NCBI RefSeq assembly: GCF_029931775.1
Contig: NC_079326.1
Span: forward strand, 4,866,604 to 4,930,603
Reading direction: 5' to 3'
Source: Euleptes europaea
Taxonomy: Eukaryota; Chordata; Lepidosauria; Squamata; Sphaerodactylidae
DNA: 64,000 nt
Shown piece by piece: positions 13,301 to 24,168 of this stretch; position 1 is the stretch's first letter, and every line of letters starts with the position of its first letter. The notes under the pieces were generated by a model. It worked only from the letters and a program-made list of their open reading frames with translations, was not told the origin of the DNA and ran no database searches. A program made the translations under genes and the position numbers.

Positions 13301-14066
13301 GGGAAATATGGTCAGAGGAACCAATGGAAGAAATATATAAAGAAATGCAAAAATCAAAACAAGGATTGGCAGGAAAAATCTACAGGAAAATGATTCCAAA
13401 TAAAGATAAGACAATAACATATTTACAAAAAACTTGGGAGTAAGGAAGGTCAGATATCAGAAAATACAGCATGTAAAATTATGAAAGGACTAGAGGAAAT
13501 AAAAGTGATTAAATTCAATGAATTGGAACATACTTTTTTTTACAAAATGGTACAAAACACCAGCACAATTAGCGAATATGTTTCCAGGACTAAGCCCCAT
13601 GTGTTGGCATTGTAGGCAATCTAAAGGTTGGTTCTCCCACATGTGGTGGGAATGCCCAGAGGTTAGGGACTTTTGGAAACAAATATTAGAAATCATAAGG
13701 AGAATATGTAAAGTATCCTTAACCATAGATTTTAAGCTAATGCTAATGAGCACAACAGAGAACTCGGGGGTAAATAAGAGGGATCAGGCCATACTCAAGG
13801 CTATGCTATCAGCAAGCAAAGCAGTAATAGCTCTGGGTTGGAAGGATAAAAGTAAATGGACTATAGAAATCTGGCACAACTATCTGTTTGAATTTATACA
13901 GTCGGATATCATCGAGATGATACACCAGAAGACTTCATGGGAAGACAAGAGCAGGGAAATCACGAGTAGATGGAAGACCTACTTAGAGTGGATATCAGTG
14001 GAAGGAAGAAAAGACATTCGGTGGAAGATACAGACTTTGTGCCCGTGGCTGGGGACAAGAGACTAA
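10340..14066 (+). pseudogene. L1 ORF2 (endonuclease and reverse transcriptase), broken
   Basis: It starts MDRLIRLLTLNVNGL. The APE-type endonuclease has IAGDLNID and ISDHAPI. Reverse transcriptase motifs are YRPISLLN, LDVFKAFD (usually D-A-x-K-A-F-D) and FADDI near 12350. A C-terminal cysteine-histidine motif (CWHC ... HMWWEC) lies near 13600-13650. The frame is interrupted about seven times: a shift in the A-run near 10470, a stop near 11020, a shift near 12165 and others beyond. It encodes no working enzyme now. Confidence 0.88.
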
Positions 14067-14399
14067 AAATTACAAGGAGAAGGAGTGGGGCTAGGGAGGG
14101 GGATGGGAGGGAATGAGAAAAGTATGTTATACAAACATTGTATGTAGAATATATAATTGAAATTTGTATAAAAAGAAACAATAAAAAAGACATCCATCAA
14201 TATGCTTTACATGTGGTTTGACATCATATATTCAAAATGTATCTGGTCTAACCTATTTTCTCTTAGATTTTCTTCCTTTGAATCCTTGTCACCAATTTTT
14301 CAGCAGCTAAGTATGCCTGTGGCACTCCTCCTATGCCTCTCTGCTCTGGCGGTGGGTCCATGTTGATCCTGAGGTGGGTTGGGCCAGGTCACTGTCTTC

Positions 14400-14640
14400 C
14401 CCCTTCGGGATGGCTTGGCTAGTTTGGCCTCAGAATGGATGGGGGAGTTAACATCACTTCTTCTCACCCACAGAGTGCCTTGGCTTCGGAAGTGGCTCTA
14501 CCTGCAGGTACATTCCTGGGACCAGACTGTCAGCGTGCGTGCTCATCAGGGCTTGGGGGAGGCAAGAGGGCAGAGCTGGGAAGGCCCGAGTTGGACGGAG
14601 CTGGCTGGGGCTCGGGACCTTTGTGCCATGTAGGTCAGGT
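14400..14640. repeat. Left member of a direct repeat pair around the Gypsy fossil
   Basis: About 150 bp (GCCTTGGCTTCGGAAGTGGC onward) is similar to 17990-18140 in the same orientation. The right copy abuts the second Gypsy fossil. They may be LTR remnants. The boundaries are approximate. Confidence 0.55.
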
Positions 14641-14899
14641 GCAGAAGTAGACTCGAACATTCGAGATAGGTAGTCAGCATCAAGGTGTCGAGCTCCCAGA
14701 TGGTGTCAGACGGTGCAGCTAAAGGGGAGCAAAGAAAGATACCTTGACGGCTCATTTAAAGGCCAGGGCTTCACGCTTTACCATGGTGTACTTCTGTTCT
14801 GCCAGCTGGAGCTTCCAACTAATGGACTGGTTGTTCCTGCCCATTGATGGTTTGTGACAACACTGCTCCTAGACCCAGTTGTGATGCATCAGTTTAGAT

Positions 14900-15186
14900 C
14901 AGTGGTTCCCAACCTTTTTTTGACCAGGGACCACTAGGACTTTTTTGTTCGGTGCAGAGACCCCAAGGTTCAAAATAAAAATTCTGAGAATTTGAAAATA
15001 AACTTTAATCATAACTGTTAGTTAAACATTAAACTTAGAATAATATTTGAATATATATATTTTTATATTGGAGAACTTTTAATTGAAAATATTAATTTAT
15101 TATGGGTTTATAACTTTGTTTCGTGGACCTTAATGTAGTTCTCACGGACCCCTGGGGGTCCACAAACCCCCAGTTGGGAACCAGTG
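14900..15186. mobile_element. hAT miniature element with exact 8-bp target duplication
   Basis: Its ends are inverted: CAGTGGTTCCCAACC at the left and the complement of CACTGGTTCCCAACT at the right. The target duplication GTTTAGAT is exact (14892-14899 and 15187-15194). The inside is AT-rich and has no ORF. It is nested in the minus-strand Gypsy fossil and so is younger than it. Confidence 0.92.
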
Positions 15187-17899
15187 GTTTAGATGGAAAA
15201 CAGGACTTCAAAGTCCAGATTGTGCAACACCGGGACCCATAAGAGGGCCGTTTTTGGTCTTTGAAGGCTCATTGACTCTCAGAAGACCAGCACATCTGAT
15301 TCGGTTGAGATATGAGGAGACTATCAGTCAAAGGTGAAGCTCAGGTTGCAAAATGTGGGATGAAGAGGCTGTAATATCCCACCATGTCCAAGTGTCGCAG
15401 CTGTTTCTTTGTTTGGGGCAGGGCTGCTTGCTCCACTGTAGTCACCTTTCCTGGGACTGGTCGTATTTGCCCTTAGCCTACCACGTAACCCAGATATTTT
15501 AGCTCTTGAAAGATGATTCTACTCTTGGAGGGGTTCACTTTGAGTCCTGCCATGTGGAGGCCCTATAGCACCTGGCTCAGATGGTTGCAGTGAGACTCCC
15601 AGTCCGGGCTAAATATGACAACCAGCCACTGGAAGGTCGCAGCCAACCCGTGCAACCCAAACGGCAATGAAATGGTACAAACCAGATGGCGTGGCAAACA
15701 CCATCTTCTCCTTGTCGGGGGGGGGGATGCATTGGGATCTGCCATTATCCTTTAGTCAGATCTTACACAGACAAGTATTCTGCTTGTCCAAGCTGGTCAA
15801 TCAGATGGTCAGTGCATGGCACAGGATAAGTGTCAAACTGGACCACTCAGTTTACCTCACAATAATCTATACAAAACCAAATACTTCCATCTGGTTTCGG
15901 CACCAGCACAATGAGGCTCCTTTGTGATGTCTCGATTACTCCCATCTTTAGCATCTTGCGGACTTCCACCTCTCCCCTCTGCTTCTGAGGTACAGGGAGC
16001 CATACGAACCAGGTGACCTGCCCATCTGATGTATGGATGGCATGTGTCACCCATGTTGACCGGCCAAGTGTTTGGCTGAAGACTGGTGGTAGGGTAGTGA
16101 GGAGGTCTCATAGCTAGGCTTTTTGAGGTGGGAAAAGGTCCTCATCCAGAAGGGGTGGGGTGCTTCCGTGACCCTCACGTACCCAAGGAAGTTCCTTGTT
16201 GGACAGCTCTAGGGGTTTGGCTTCCATACAACAGGTCGCTGGGTCAGGCTCATATCATAGCTTTAAGTCGTTAATGTGCAGCCTCTTGCGCTGCTGGAGC
16301 CAAGGCTCACATTGAACTTCGTACGACAGAGGCCCCAGCACCCACGTTACAGGAAAAGGTCCTTGCCAGGGTGTTTCGCTTGGGCCAGTCGTCCCCTGGG
16401 TGTTCACCAACCCTGGGTCCCCTGCCTTCAGGGTGCAGGTCTGAGCTGGATGATCATATCTCTCGTTTTGTTGGGGCTTAAGCCCGTTTCATGTTTTGTT
16501 GAGCCAGGGCTCTAGCATGGTCCAATCTCTCCCTGAGCTGTTGCACATATTCTGGGGAGCTTACGGTGTTTATGCCAGTTCGAGAGCCCGTTGGTCCTCG
16601 ATCAGCCCCTGGATTCCTCGGGGCTTTTGCCCATAGAGCAACTCGAACTGGGCAAACCCCATGGAAGCCTGTGGGGTCTCACAAACAGCAAAGAGGACAG
16701 GGTCCACAAAGAGGTCCCACGCCAATTTCCATAACATACCCTTGGGGTCTGGTTAAAACATTCAACGAGCCCGTCTGTCTGGCGGTGAGCCACTGAGGTG
16801 AATAACTGCTGAATGCCAACGATCTGACACAACTGGTAGGTGACTGAGGCGGTAAACGCTGTGCCCTGGTCTGAGAGTATCTCACGGGGCAGTGCCAAGC
16901 GGGCAAAAAGGTGTATTAGTACCCTACAGATTCCCACCGCCTGCAGGGACCACATGGGAACGGCTTCGGGTAATGGGTGGCCTAATCCACCACTACCAGG
17001 ATGTAACAAAAGCCCCGAGGGATACGAGGCAATGGGCCCACGAAATCTAAGGCTATCCTCTCGAATGGGGTGGTCATCATAGGCAGGAGGGGCTAAAGGC
17101 GCCCAAGGAGGTCCTTGAAAGGGCATCTTTTGACATTGGGGACAGTATCTACACCATTTCTTTACCTCCTGGGCAGTGTCAATGAAAGATGGCCACCGAG
17201 GCAGGAGCAATGTTTCTGAGATCCTGATACCCTGCTGATTTTTAGCTAAATTTTAGTACAATTTGTGATTTATCAGCGATTTTGAACTAAGAACGCAATC
17301 TAAGAACTTAAGATCCTAGCTATGGCACGGAAACTGGACGGCAATAACAATTATATTTACGTGAAGACCTAGACTCTCACCGACACTGGAATAAGTAGTC
17401 AGTGTTTTACCTACAGCCTGGCTTGTTCCATTCTGCAGCCTGATCAGATGACGGGAAGCTCGGGCTTCTCTGGAATAATCTAGGGCCGATGGTGGGTCCA
17501 GGTGCCATGCCAGCTGAAGTGGAGGCAAGCCCTAAACAGAGCAGCGGGTCCTTAGTAAGAGCAGGGTGCCGGCTCTGAGGGGTGAGCTCCCCAGCTGGAG
17601 GGCTCATGAACAGATGGTTGATGAGGAACAAACGCTCCCGGGCTGACTTGGCTTGTTTGTTGGCAGCCAAGACCCTGGTGTGGCTGGCCGGCTTGGCTGG
17701 GCGCTAGCTCTGGGAGCAGCAGGAAGGCAAATGCAAACAAGTCGGCTTGGTGGGTCTGCCTAGGTTGCTCCTTTCTTGGCGAGTCAACAACTCTGTTTTC
17801 ATCATCTAACTGCTGCAAGTTACAGGATGTTCCGTGTGGGTGTTGCAGGGAGCTGGATGACTCATTCTGGGCCCTCCCCCCTTTGCAGCTGTGGCTCCT

Positions 17900-18140
17900 T
17901 GCCCAATCCGTCACCAGCGCCATCTCCAGCGGCTTGTGTTGGGGCAGAGTCCTCAGTCCCAGCTGCAGGCTGCAGTGTCCTCCCGGGCTGCCTTGGCTTC
18001 AGAAGTGGCTCTCCCAGCAGATACATTCCTGGGACTGGGTTGTTGGCGTGCACATTCCTTGGGGCGTGGGGGAAGCAAGAGGGCCAAGCTGGGAAGCCCC
18101 AGGTCAGTGGGAGCTGGCTGCAGCTTGGACAATCTCCTTT
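17900..18140. repeat. Right member of the direct repeat pair
   Basis: It resembles 14470-14640 in sequence and orientation (GCTGCCTTGGCTTCAGAAGT onward). It ends where protease-like sequence of the plus-strand Gypsy fossil begins, so it could belong to either element. Confidence 0.55.
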
Positions 18141-18149
18141 GTAAACTGA

Positions 18150-20262
18150 CAGTGCAATCCTGGGGGAGGGGGGATCTGACTAAGGATTATGTGGAGGCTA
18201 TAACCATTAATAGTGAGGAGTTGTTGGGACTGAGGGACACTGGGGAAGAGATTTCTTTGATTAAACCCCAGCTAGTCCAGAAACATCAGTACTTGACAGG
18301 ACGGTCCTATCGAATGAAAGGGATCAGTGGGCCTGAATTCAAAGTTAAACTGGCAGAAGTTCCCATTACATATAAGGACTTCCAGGGAAAGTTTACAGTG
18401 GGAGTCTCGGATGAGACAGAAGTGCCTATCTTACTGGGGAATGACTTAAAACAGCAAGTAAAATCAATAAAAGTGATTACCAAGAGTAGGCTTCTGGCTT
18501 CAGAAGGGCAGACTCTTCCAGCAGAGCTCCAGGCCTTACAAGCCAAGCCTACTGAGAGTGATTCCGATGAACTGTTGCAAGGGGTACATGCTACAGAGTT
18601 TCAGGCTGAGCAAAGACCTTGCTGAGGTCTACCAAGATGAGACCTTGGTAGAACTCTGGAGGCAGGCAGAAGACACTTCAGCAGAAGTGACTGTAGAAAA
18701 TCCCTGCACTTTCACCATCATGAGTCAAAGACTGTATTGTGTGGCCAGGGGGAAAAAGTGCACTGCTCTCTGGGAAAAGAAACAACAGCTGGTCATTCCC
18801 AGAAAGTACAGGCTACAGATACTGAAGCTGGCTCATGAGACAGCAATGGCTGCTCACTTGGGCATTAACAAAACCAGAGACAGGGTATAAGGAAGATTTT
18901 ATTGGCCAGGAATGGGCAAGAACATTAGAGACTTTTGCAGATCCTGTGACACATGCCAGCTTGTGGGCAAGGCCCAGGACAAGACAAAAGGGCTCCTACA
19001 ACCCATCCCTGTAGTGTCTGAAGCATTCCCTAAAATCGGAGTAGACATCGTGAGGCCAATCTCTAGAGTCACCAGGAGGAGAAATAAGTACCTGCTGACT
19101 GTTGTGGACTACGCCACAAAGTACCCTGAGGTCATACCACTGAGGGACATCGAGGCCAAGACCATGGCTGATGCGTTGCTGTGCATCTTTGCAAGGCTAG
19201 GTTTTCCAGAGGAGATGGTGACTGATTTGGGAACCACTTTCATGTCCCAAGTCATGAGAGAACTGTTGCAGGCTTGTGGCATCAAACACCTGACCACAGC
19301 TGCGTACCATCCGCAGGCAAATGGCCTAACAGAAAGGTTAAATGGCACACTGAACCATATGCTGAAAACCTATGCCCACAAACATCCAAATGACTGGGAC
19401 CAACAGCTGCAGCATTTCCTGTTTGGGTATCGAGTAGTGCCACAGGAGAGTTCCAGATGTAGTCATTCTGAGATGCTCTGCGGACAACAACCTAGAGGGC
19501 CACTGGACATCCTGAGAGACGTGGACAGGGCGAGAGAACATCAGGAGCCAAGATGACAACTCCTATCTGCAAGAGCTCCAGGAGAACCTGAGGGAACTGA
19601 GATCTACAGCATCTGACAACATGCACAGACCCCAGAAGAAGACCTGGTGCGATGCCAAGACCAGAGATTTGAGTATTAAATTGTTGAGACCATATTCTTC
19701 GAAAGGAATATGTGGTGCAAGACTTTCAGGTGGGGAGAAGGGATCCATCGCTCTGGCAGGGTGGGGGAAGCTTGCTCGGGAGAGTGCAGCAGGTAAAATA
19801 GTTTTGTCCCCATCCCTGATCATGGACCAGGTATGGCAGGTCCAGGAGGTGTTGATGGAGCATCAGTCCATCTTATGGAAACTCCCCAGGAAAACCCAAG
19901 TACCATTGCACAGAGTTGACATGGGGGGGTTAGCACTACCTCTTTACCCTAACACTGGCCCAAATGCCATTATCAATAGGGGTAAGGGGTTAAAAGAAAT
20001 AATGAGCCTCAGGCTGGAATGTACTTTCTGAAGGTCCTTGGGCCTCTCCTGAGATTTTGGTATGCAAGCCAGAATTGACACAGGGGGGGATTCAGACTCC
20101 CTCTTTACTGTGTCACTGACAGAAGTGCCACTATCAATAGGGGAAAGGGGTTAAAAGTAGTAATGAGCCTTGGGCTGGATGTACTTTTTGAAAGTCCTTG
20201 GGCCTCACCTGAGATTTTGGTATGCAAGCCAGACAGAACAATTCAATTTTGGTGCAGACTAC
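18150..20262 (+). mobile_element. Gypsy (Ty3) LTR fossil, Gmr1-like order, plus strand
   Basis: Retropepsin-like sequence lies at about 18180-18480. It is followed, with no reverse transcriptase between, by an integrase with its zinc-binding head and catalytic core at about 18640-19540. A short reverse-transcriptase start follows at about 19850-20260, where the sequence is partly repeated in tandem. The order protease, integrase, reverse transcriptase again fits Gmr1-like elements. The copy is truncated and broken, with several breaks. Its head-to-head neighbour at 14.3-18.1 kb is a different, more decayed copy. Confidence 0.75.
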
Positions 20263-22566
20263 AGGTAATGGAAAAGGATTATGAAAAAGTGTCAACTAAG
20301 ATACAGGTAAGAATACATAAGTGAAAGGTTTGTAATGTGTGCATGCATTGTTTATGGTTATGGAAATATATAGATAAGGTAACTTGATAAAGATTAAGAA
20401 CTGTACTATATGCTTAAGTAGTAATAGTGAGTGAATTAAGTAATGTTTAGAATGTAAAAATGTGTTTTAGGTTAACCCAGTGTGTTCATGTCCATTCATT
20501 GCCTAGGAGAGGTTTGTAAACCTCCCCAGAAGCAATGATCTCAGAAGGTGCGACATGTGATGGACATGTGACAGATATTAAAGAGGGTAAAAAGAGGGGT
20601 GCGTCATATCAGCTTCCAAAGCCCTTTCAGCCTGGGAATGCCCCATTAGAGATGAAAAGTTACGCCACCAAAAAACATGGTGTACCTCATAGGGAGGGCT
20701 CTTGGGTTGTGCTGGGTGAATGGTTGTGCAGGTGCCACTGGTCCCCCCGTCATGGTCACCTGCCAAATATAGAGAGGCCTCGCAGCAACTCTAACACTGA
20801 CCTCTCTGGTTGCGGTGTGAAGAGGGGATGGGCCAGTGGGTAGTTTGGGTAAATGAGCCACTGTGGGGTGGTGGTTAGAGTGTCAGACTAGGATATGTAG
20901 AAAAGAGCAAGAGTCCAGTAGCACCTTAAAGACTAACAACATTTCTGGCAATAGGATCTGGCAGCCTTGGGTTCAAATCCCCACTCGTGCCATAGAAGCT
21001 AGCTGGGTGGCCTTGGACCTCCCTCACAGGGCTGATGTGAGGATAAAATGAAGGAGAGGAGGATTTAAGCCTCTTTGGGACCCCATTGGGGAGAAAGATG
21101 GGATATTAATACAGTAAATGAATGAATGAAGTAAATAAACACGTGCTTGCTCTACGAAGGGAAGGGGCTCAGTGGGAAGACATCTGGGGAGGTATCACTG
21201 AGAGAGCAGGGGATTGTGGGGTCCCTGGAATAAACGGCTGGGAGGGAGGCAACGCAGCAGGCATACACGATGCCTTCAGAGTGGGGTAGGGAGGGCACTG
21301 GAAGGGGAGGCAGGCAGCTGACTCAGGTCCTGGATGCTGTATCAGAAGACTCAGAGCCCTCTCTGGGCCCCTAGGGTGGCACCCAAGCAGGAGAAGCTAG
21401 AGACTTGCCATGAGGAAGGGGTGCTTTGTCCTGGGGCATGGAGAGGTTGGCAGCATCTGTGGCAGCAACTGACAGGCACCTGGAGGAGCTGCTGGATGTC
21501 ATAAGGAGACAGCCAGGTGTGCATAGAGAGGGGATGTACTAAAACGAATGACAAAGATTGCCTGTTGGAAACAATGGGAGATGCTGGAATGTCCACTGGA
21601 TACAGGGAGCCAGAAATGCCAAATGACTTGCATCAGCTCCAGTAAAATACATTACTGCACACAAAAGTTACAATGAATGCAGAATGGACTTAGAATGATG
21701 GCCTCTGGGCATAGATTGCTCTGGGACTGGAATGACAGTGCCCAGAGTAGAAGGATGGTCATTCCAATGCCAGAACAATTCTGCTCCATTGAGGAGGCTA
21801 TTGGGGGATATGTTGGCAGTGCTGCATGCCCCTACTTCTGAACTCACCCCTTCCCACCCCTTGGCTGTGATGTGCACAGGGTTGGGTCCTCGGACCTGCT
21901 GGCCGTGATTGGTTCTGCCTGCCCTGTCCATCCCAACTCTGCTGTTGCTTCTTGTGATCCGTATGGGATGTGACAGCATGGTTGCTGGGGACGCTGACAT
22001 GGTTGTGGCCTCTGCGACCCTGCTTCTTGGACTTTTGCCTGCCTCCCATTCTCTGCTGGAACCCTTTAGGGGGTGGACTAGAGGCACCATTATTAGACCA
22101 GTGGCCAACCACTGCAGCACAGGCACCCCATAGCACTGTCAATAACTTTACCTCTCATAGTCTGGCAAAGACAGGATCTGGGGGAAGATTAAACTACTTA
22201 CTATTTTCACTCATCTTCTCTTGAAGTTTATGCAATGCCTAAATAACAATCTTGTTAATAGCACATTATCAATATTGTTTGTGACAGATCAGCTTGCAGC
22301 CTTTTGCAGAACAGGTTGAATCCAAAGGTCATTTTCCACCAGTGGGAGGGGATGCCTTGTTTGCCAATTCCCTCCTTCCCCCCTACTTAACCTCTCCCCA
22401 TGCTGAACACAAGAACCAGTTCCTACATGCAGGCCTACACTATACCTTTGACTAGTTTTTTGGGTATTTCGTGCAAATACAGGATTTAGTTATTGACATG
22501 CAGAATTCAGCTTCCTGGGAAGCTACGTATTAATTTGAAAAATTAATCTTCTAGCCTGAAAACAGC
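20263..22566. other. XRCC5 intron 5, right part, mostly unassigned
   Basis: Apart from the Sauria SINE at 20855-21139 no family is recognised. The region 21150-22130 is GC-richer than the rest and has open frames on both strands without similarity. It may be a decayed repeat. Confidence 0.5.
20855..21139 (+). mobile_element. Sauria-type SINE with a nested small insert
   Basis: It has a tRNA-like head (GGTGGTTAGAGTGTCAGACT), the B-box phrase GGGTTCAAATCCCCACTC, the body GAGGATAAAATGAAGGAGAG and CCCATTGGGGAGAAAG, and an AATG-rich tail. This is the typical squamate Sauria SINE. About 63 bp of another repeat (AAGAGCAAGAGTCCAGTAGC and onward) interrupts it at about 20890-20955, bordered by TAGGAT on both sides. 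Confidence 0.85.
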
Positions 22567-22611
22567 AGAGTTGTAATACTGTTTCATAGGTCTTGCCTTA
22601 CTAACAAAAAC
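22567..22611 (-). repeat. Duplicate of the XRCC5 exon 5 donor region
   Basis: About 45 bp here matches 22915-22959 with one visible mismatch. The original spans the last bases of exon 5, its GTGAGTAAGG donor and the first part of intron 5. The copy keeps a donor-like GTTAGTAAGG. Similarity fades on the exon side, though a CATGTT-centred stretch may be decayed exon sequence. It is either a small tandem duplication or the remnant of a duplicated exon. Confidence 0.7.
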
Positions 22612-22953
22612 AGCTACAAAGATAGTATTGAAATCATGTTGGTAATTCATCATGAAATCTCAGAAGCAAAATCAACGGCCATGGGTTCTTCTGTAGCTAC
22701 CTCTCCATAATTAATAAAAGCACAATAAAAATGCAAAACAAGCAACTACAGACCAATCTGATTTATGATGTAGAATTCTAGCTTTTCTGGATGCAGTTTT
22801 AGAACAAGGTTTAATGGCCCTGCTTATGGAAAACCATTAGAAAAAATAATGAAATGACGTCCATTTAATTACTAGAATCAGAGTTTTAACTAGCACTAAC
22901 TTTCTGAAAATGGTAGAGTTGTAATACTGTTTCATAGGTCTTGCCTTACTCAC

Positions 22954-23076
22954 AAAAACTGCAGCGAGATCCCCGTCTTCTTCATGTTAGCCACAATAAT
23001 GTCCAGCTGATCCTCACTAAAGGGACTGCTAAGGTCAGTAAAAACCTCTATGTGCCGTTTGTCATATTTTTTCCCT
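22954..23076 (-). CDS. XRCC5: XRCC5 exon 5 (residues 121-162)
   Basis: It encodes [20 protein letters not shown] followed by [12 protein letters not shown] and GISLQF, strongly conserved with human Ku80. The acceptor chosen is CTTAAG/AGGG, because it restores the ETIGKK junction in frame. The more downstream AG would give a stop. The donor is TTT/GTGAGT. About 45 bp spanning this donor is duplicated about 350 bp farther into intron 5. Confidence 0.95.
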
Positions 23077-23374
23077 CTTAAGAAAAGGTGGAGGGGGGGG
23101 AAAGAGAGTTTCAACACAAGGAAATACCCAGTTACAATATTTTTACTGCTATTTTGCAAAAGGTAATCTTAAAATTTTCATGGGATTATTTTGCCACCTG
23201 AATTTAATAAAAATTCCTAATACATGCCTTTCAGTATAAGAATATTGCAGTTTAAATAACTGTTTCATTTATTATTACTCATGAGAAGCACTTGCTTCTC
23301 ATTCAACCCTTGCTACATTCTATTATCTGCCATTCATTAAAGTTTCACTGAATTCAGATGAGTCTATTACACTT

Positions 23375-23686
23375 AAGAAGAAAAAGATGAAGAGTTGGTT
23401 TTTATATGCTGACTTTCTCAAACACTTAAGGGAGAGTCAAACCAGCTTACAATCACCTTCCCTTCACCTCCCCACAGCAGACACCCTGTGAGGTAGGTGG
23501 GGCTGAGAGAACTCTTAACAGAGCTGCAACTGGTCCAAGGTCACCCAGCTGGCTTCGTGTGTAGGAGTGGGGAAACAAATCCAGTTCACCAGATTAGCCT
23601 CCGCCACTCATGTGGAGGAGTGGGGAATCAAACTTGGTTCTCCAGATCAGACTTCACCGCTCCAAACCACAACACTATGCTGGCTA
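23375..23686 (-). mobile_element. tRNA-derived SINE, copy 2
   Basis: Reverse-orientation copy of the family at 3988-4292, complete from the TC-rich tail (left) to the tRNA-like head (right). It lies in XRCC5 intron 4, in the same direction as the gene. Confidence 0.85.
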
Positions 23687-24119
23687 TTCAGTTTTACATT
23701 AGGGCAAGCCTGGTTCTTAGTAATTACAATGCAATCCTAAACAGAGTTCTTTTCGGATTTAGTACAATAAACATTTCTTAAGTCTTTGCTCTAAAACAAG
23801 TGAATGTGTGGTTGGAAAGTACTGCCATTCCCCCCAATGTACTAACAAACCCATCTTTCAGCTGAAGAGTGCTCCAAAGGAGTCCAATTTACGATTGTGC
23901 ATAGGGGTTTTGATTTCCCTTGTGGGCATTTTATCCCATGTGGTTACTGGTCACTACAATGTTTTCAAAAATTTCCCATTACTGTCAGTTTCATACTCAT
24001 CCGTATCATTCATTATGAAATAACAGACCAACGATTTAAAAGGCTGCACCATTCTCAATTGTATGTTACAGAGCTACTTTAAAATCATATTTCAGATTTC
24101 TTAAAAGACAACTACTTAC

Positions 24120-24168
24120 ATTGTTTCCTTTTGAAGCAAGTCCATGCACACAATAACAGCATCAAGAA
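24120..24168 (-). CDS. XRCC5: XRCC5 exon 4 (residues 105-121)
   Basis: A 49-nt exon encoding LDAVIVCMDLLQKET, matching human LDALIVSMDVIQHET. The acceptor is TTAG/TTCTTG and the donor is AAT/GTAAGT. It enters in phase 1 and leaves in phase 2, fitting exons 3 and 5 exactly. It is too short for an ORF search and was found by looking for the missing residues between exons 3 and 5. Confidence 0.93.

Larger units (their letters stand above)
9026..14198 (+). mobile_element. Near full-length L1-type LINE
   Basis: About 5.17 kb with a 5' UTR, ORF1, ORF2 and an A-rich 3' end. It is bounded by a perfect 29-bp target duplication at 8997-9025 and 14199-14227. It sits in XRCC5 intron 5 in the opposite direction to the gene. 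Both ORFs carry frameshifts and stops, so it is not active, but the exact duplication shows that it inserted as a complete unit fairly recently. Confidence 0.93.
14340..18150 (-). mobile_element. Gypsy (Ty3) LTR fossil, Gmr1-like order, minus strand
   Basis: Integrase-like sequence lies at about 16600-17210 and reverse-transcriptase-like sequence at about 15450-16080. On the coding (minus) strand, integrase therefore comes before reverse transcriptase, the order described for Gmr1-like Gypsy elements. A hAT miniature element has inserted at 14900-15186. Similar direct repeats at 14400-14640 and 17900-18140 flank the copy and may be its decayed ends. The 17240-17870 stretch has no recognisable domain. 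The copy is old and badly broken, with probably ten or more breaks and no clear gag. Confidence 0.7.

Noticed and set aside
21668-22142. 152- and 114-codon minus-strand frames as a gene or retroelement part
   Set aside because: No retroelement or protein motif is visible, and frames overlap on both strands in a GC-richer stretch.
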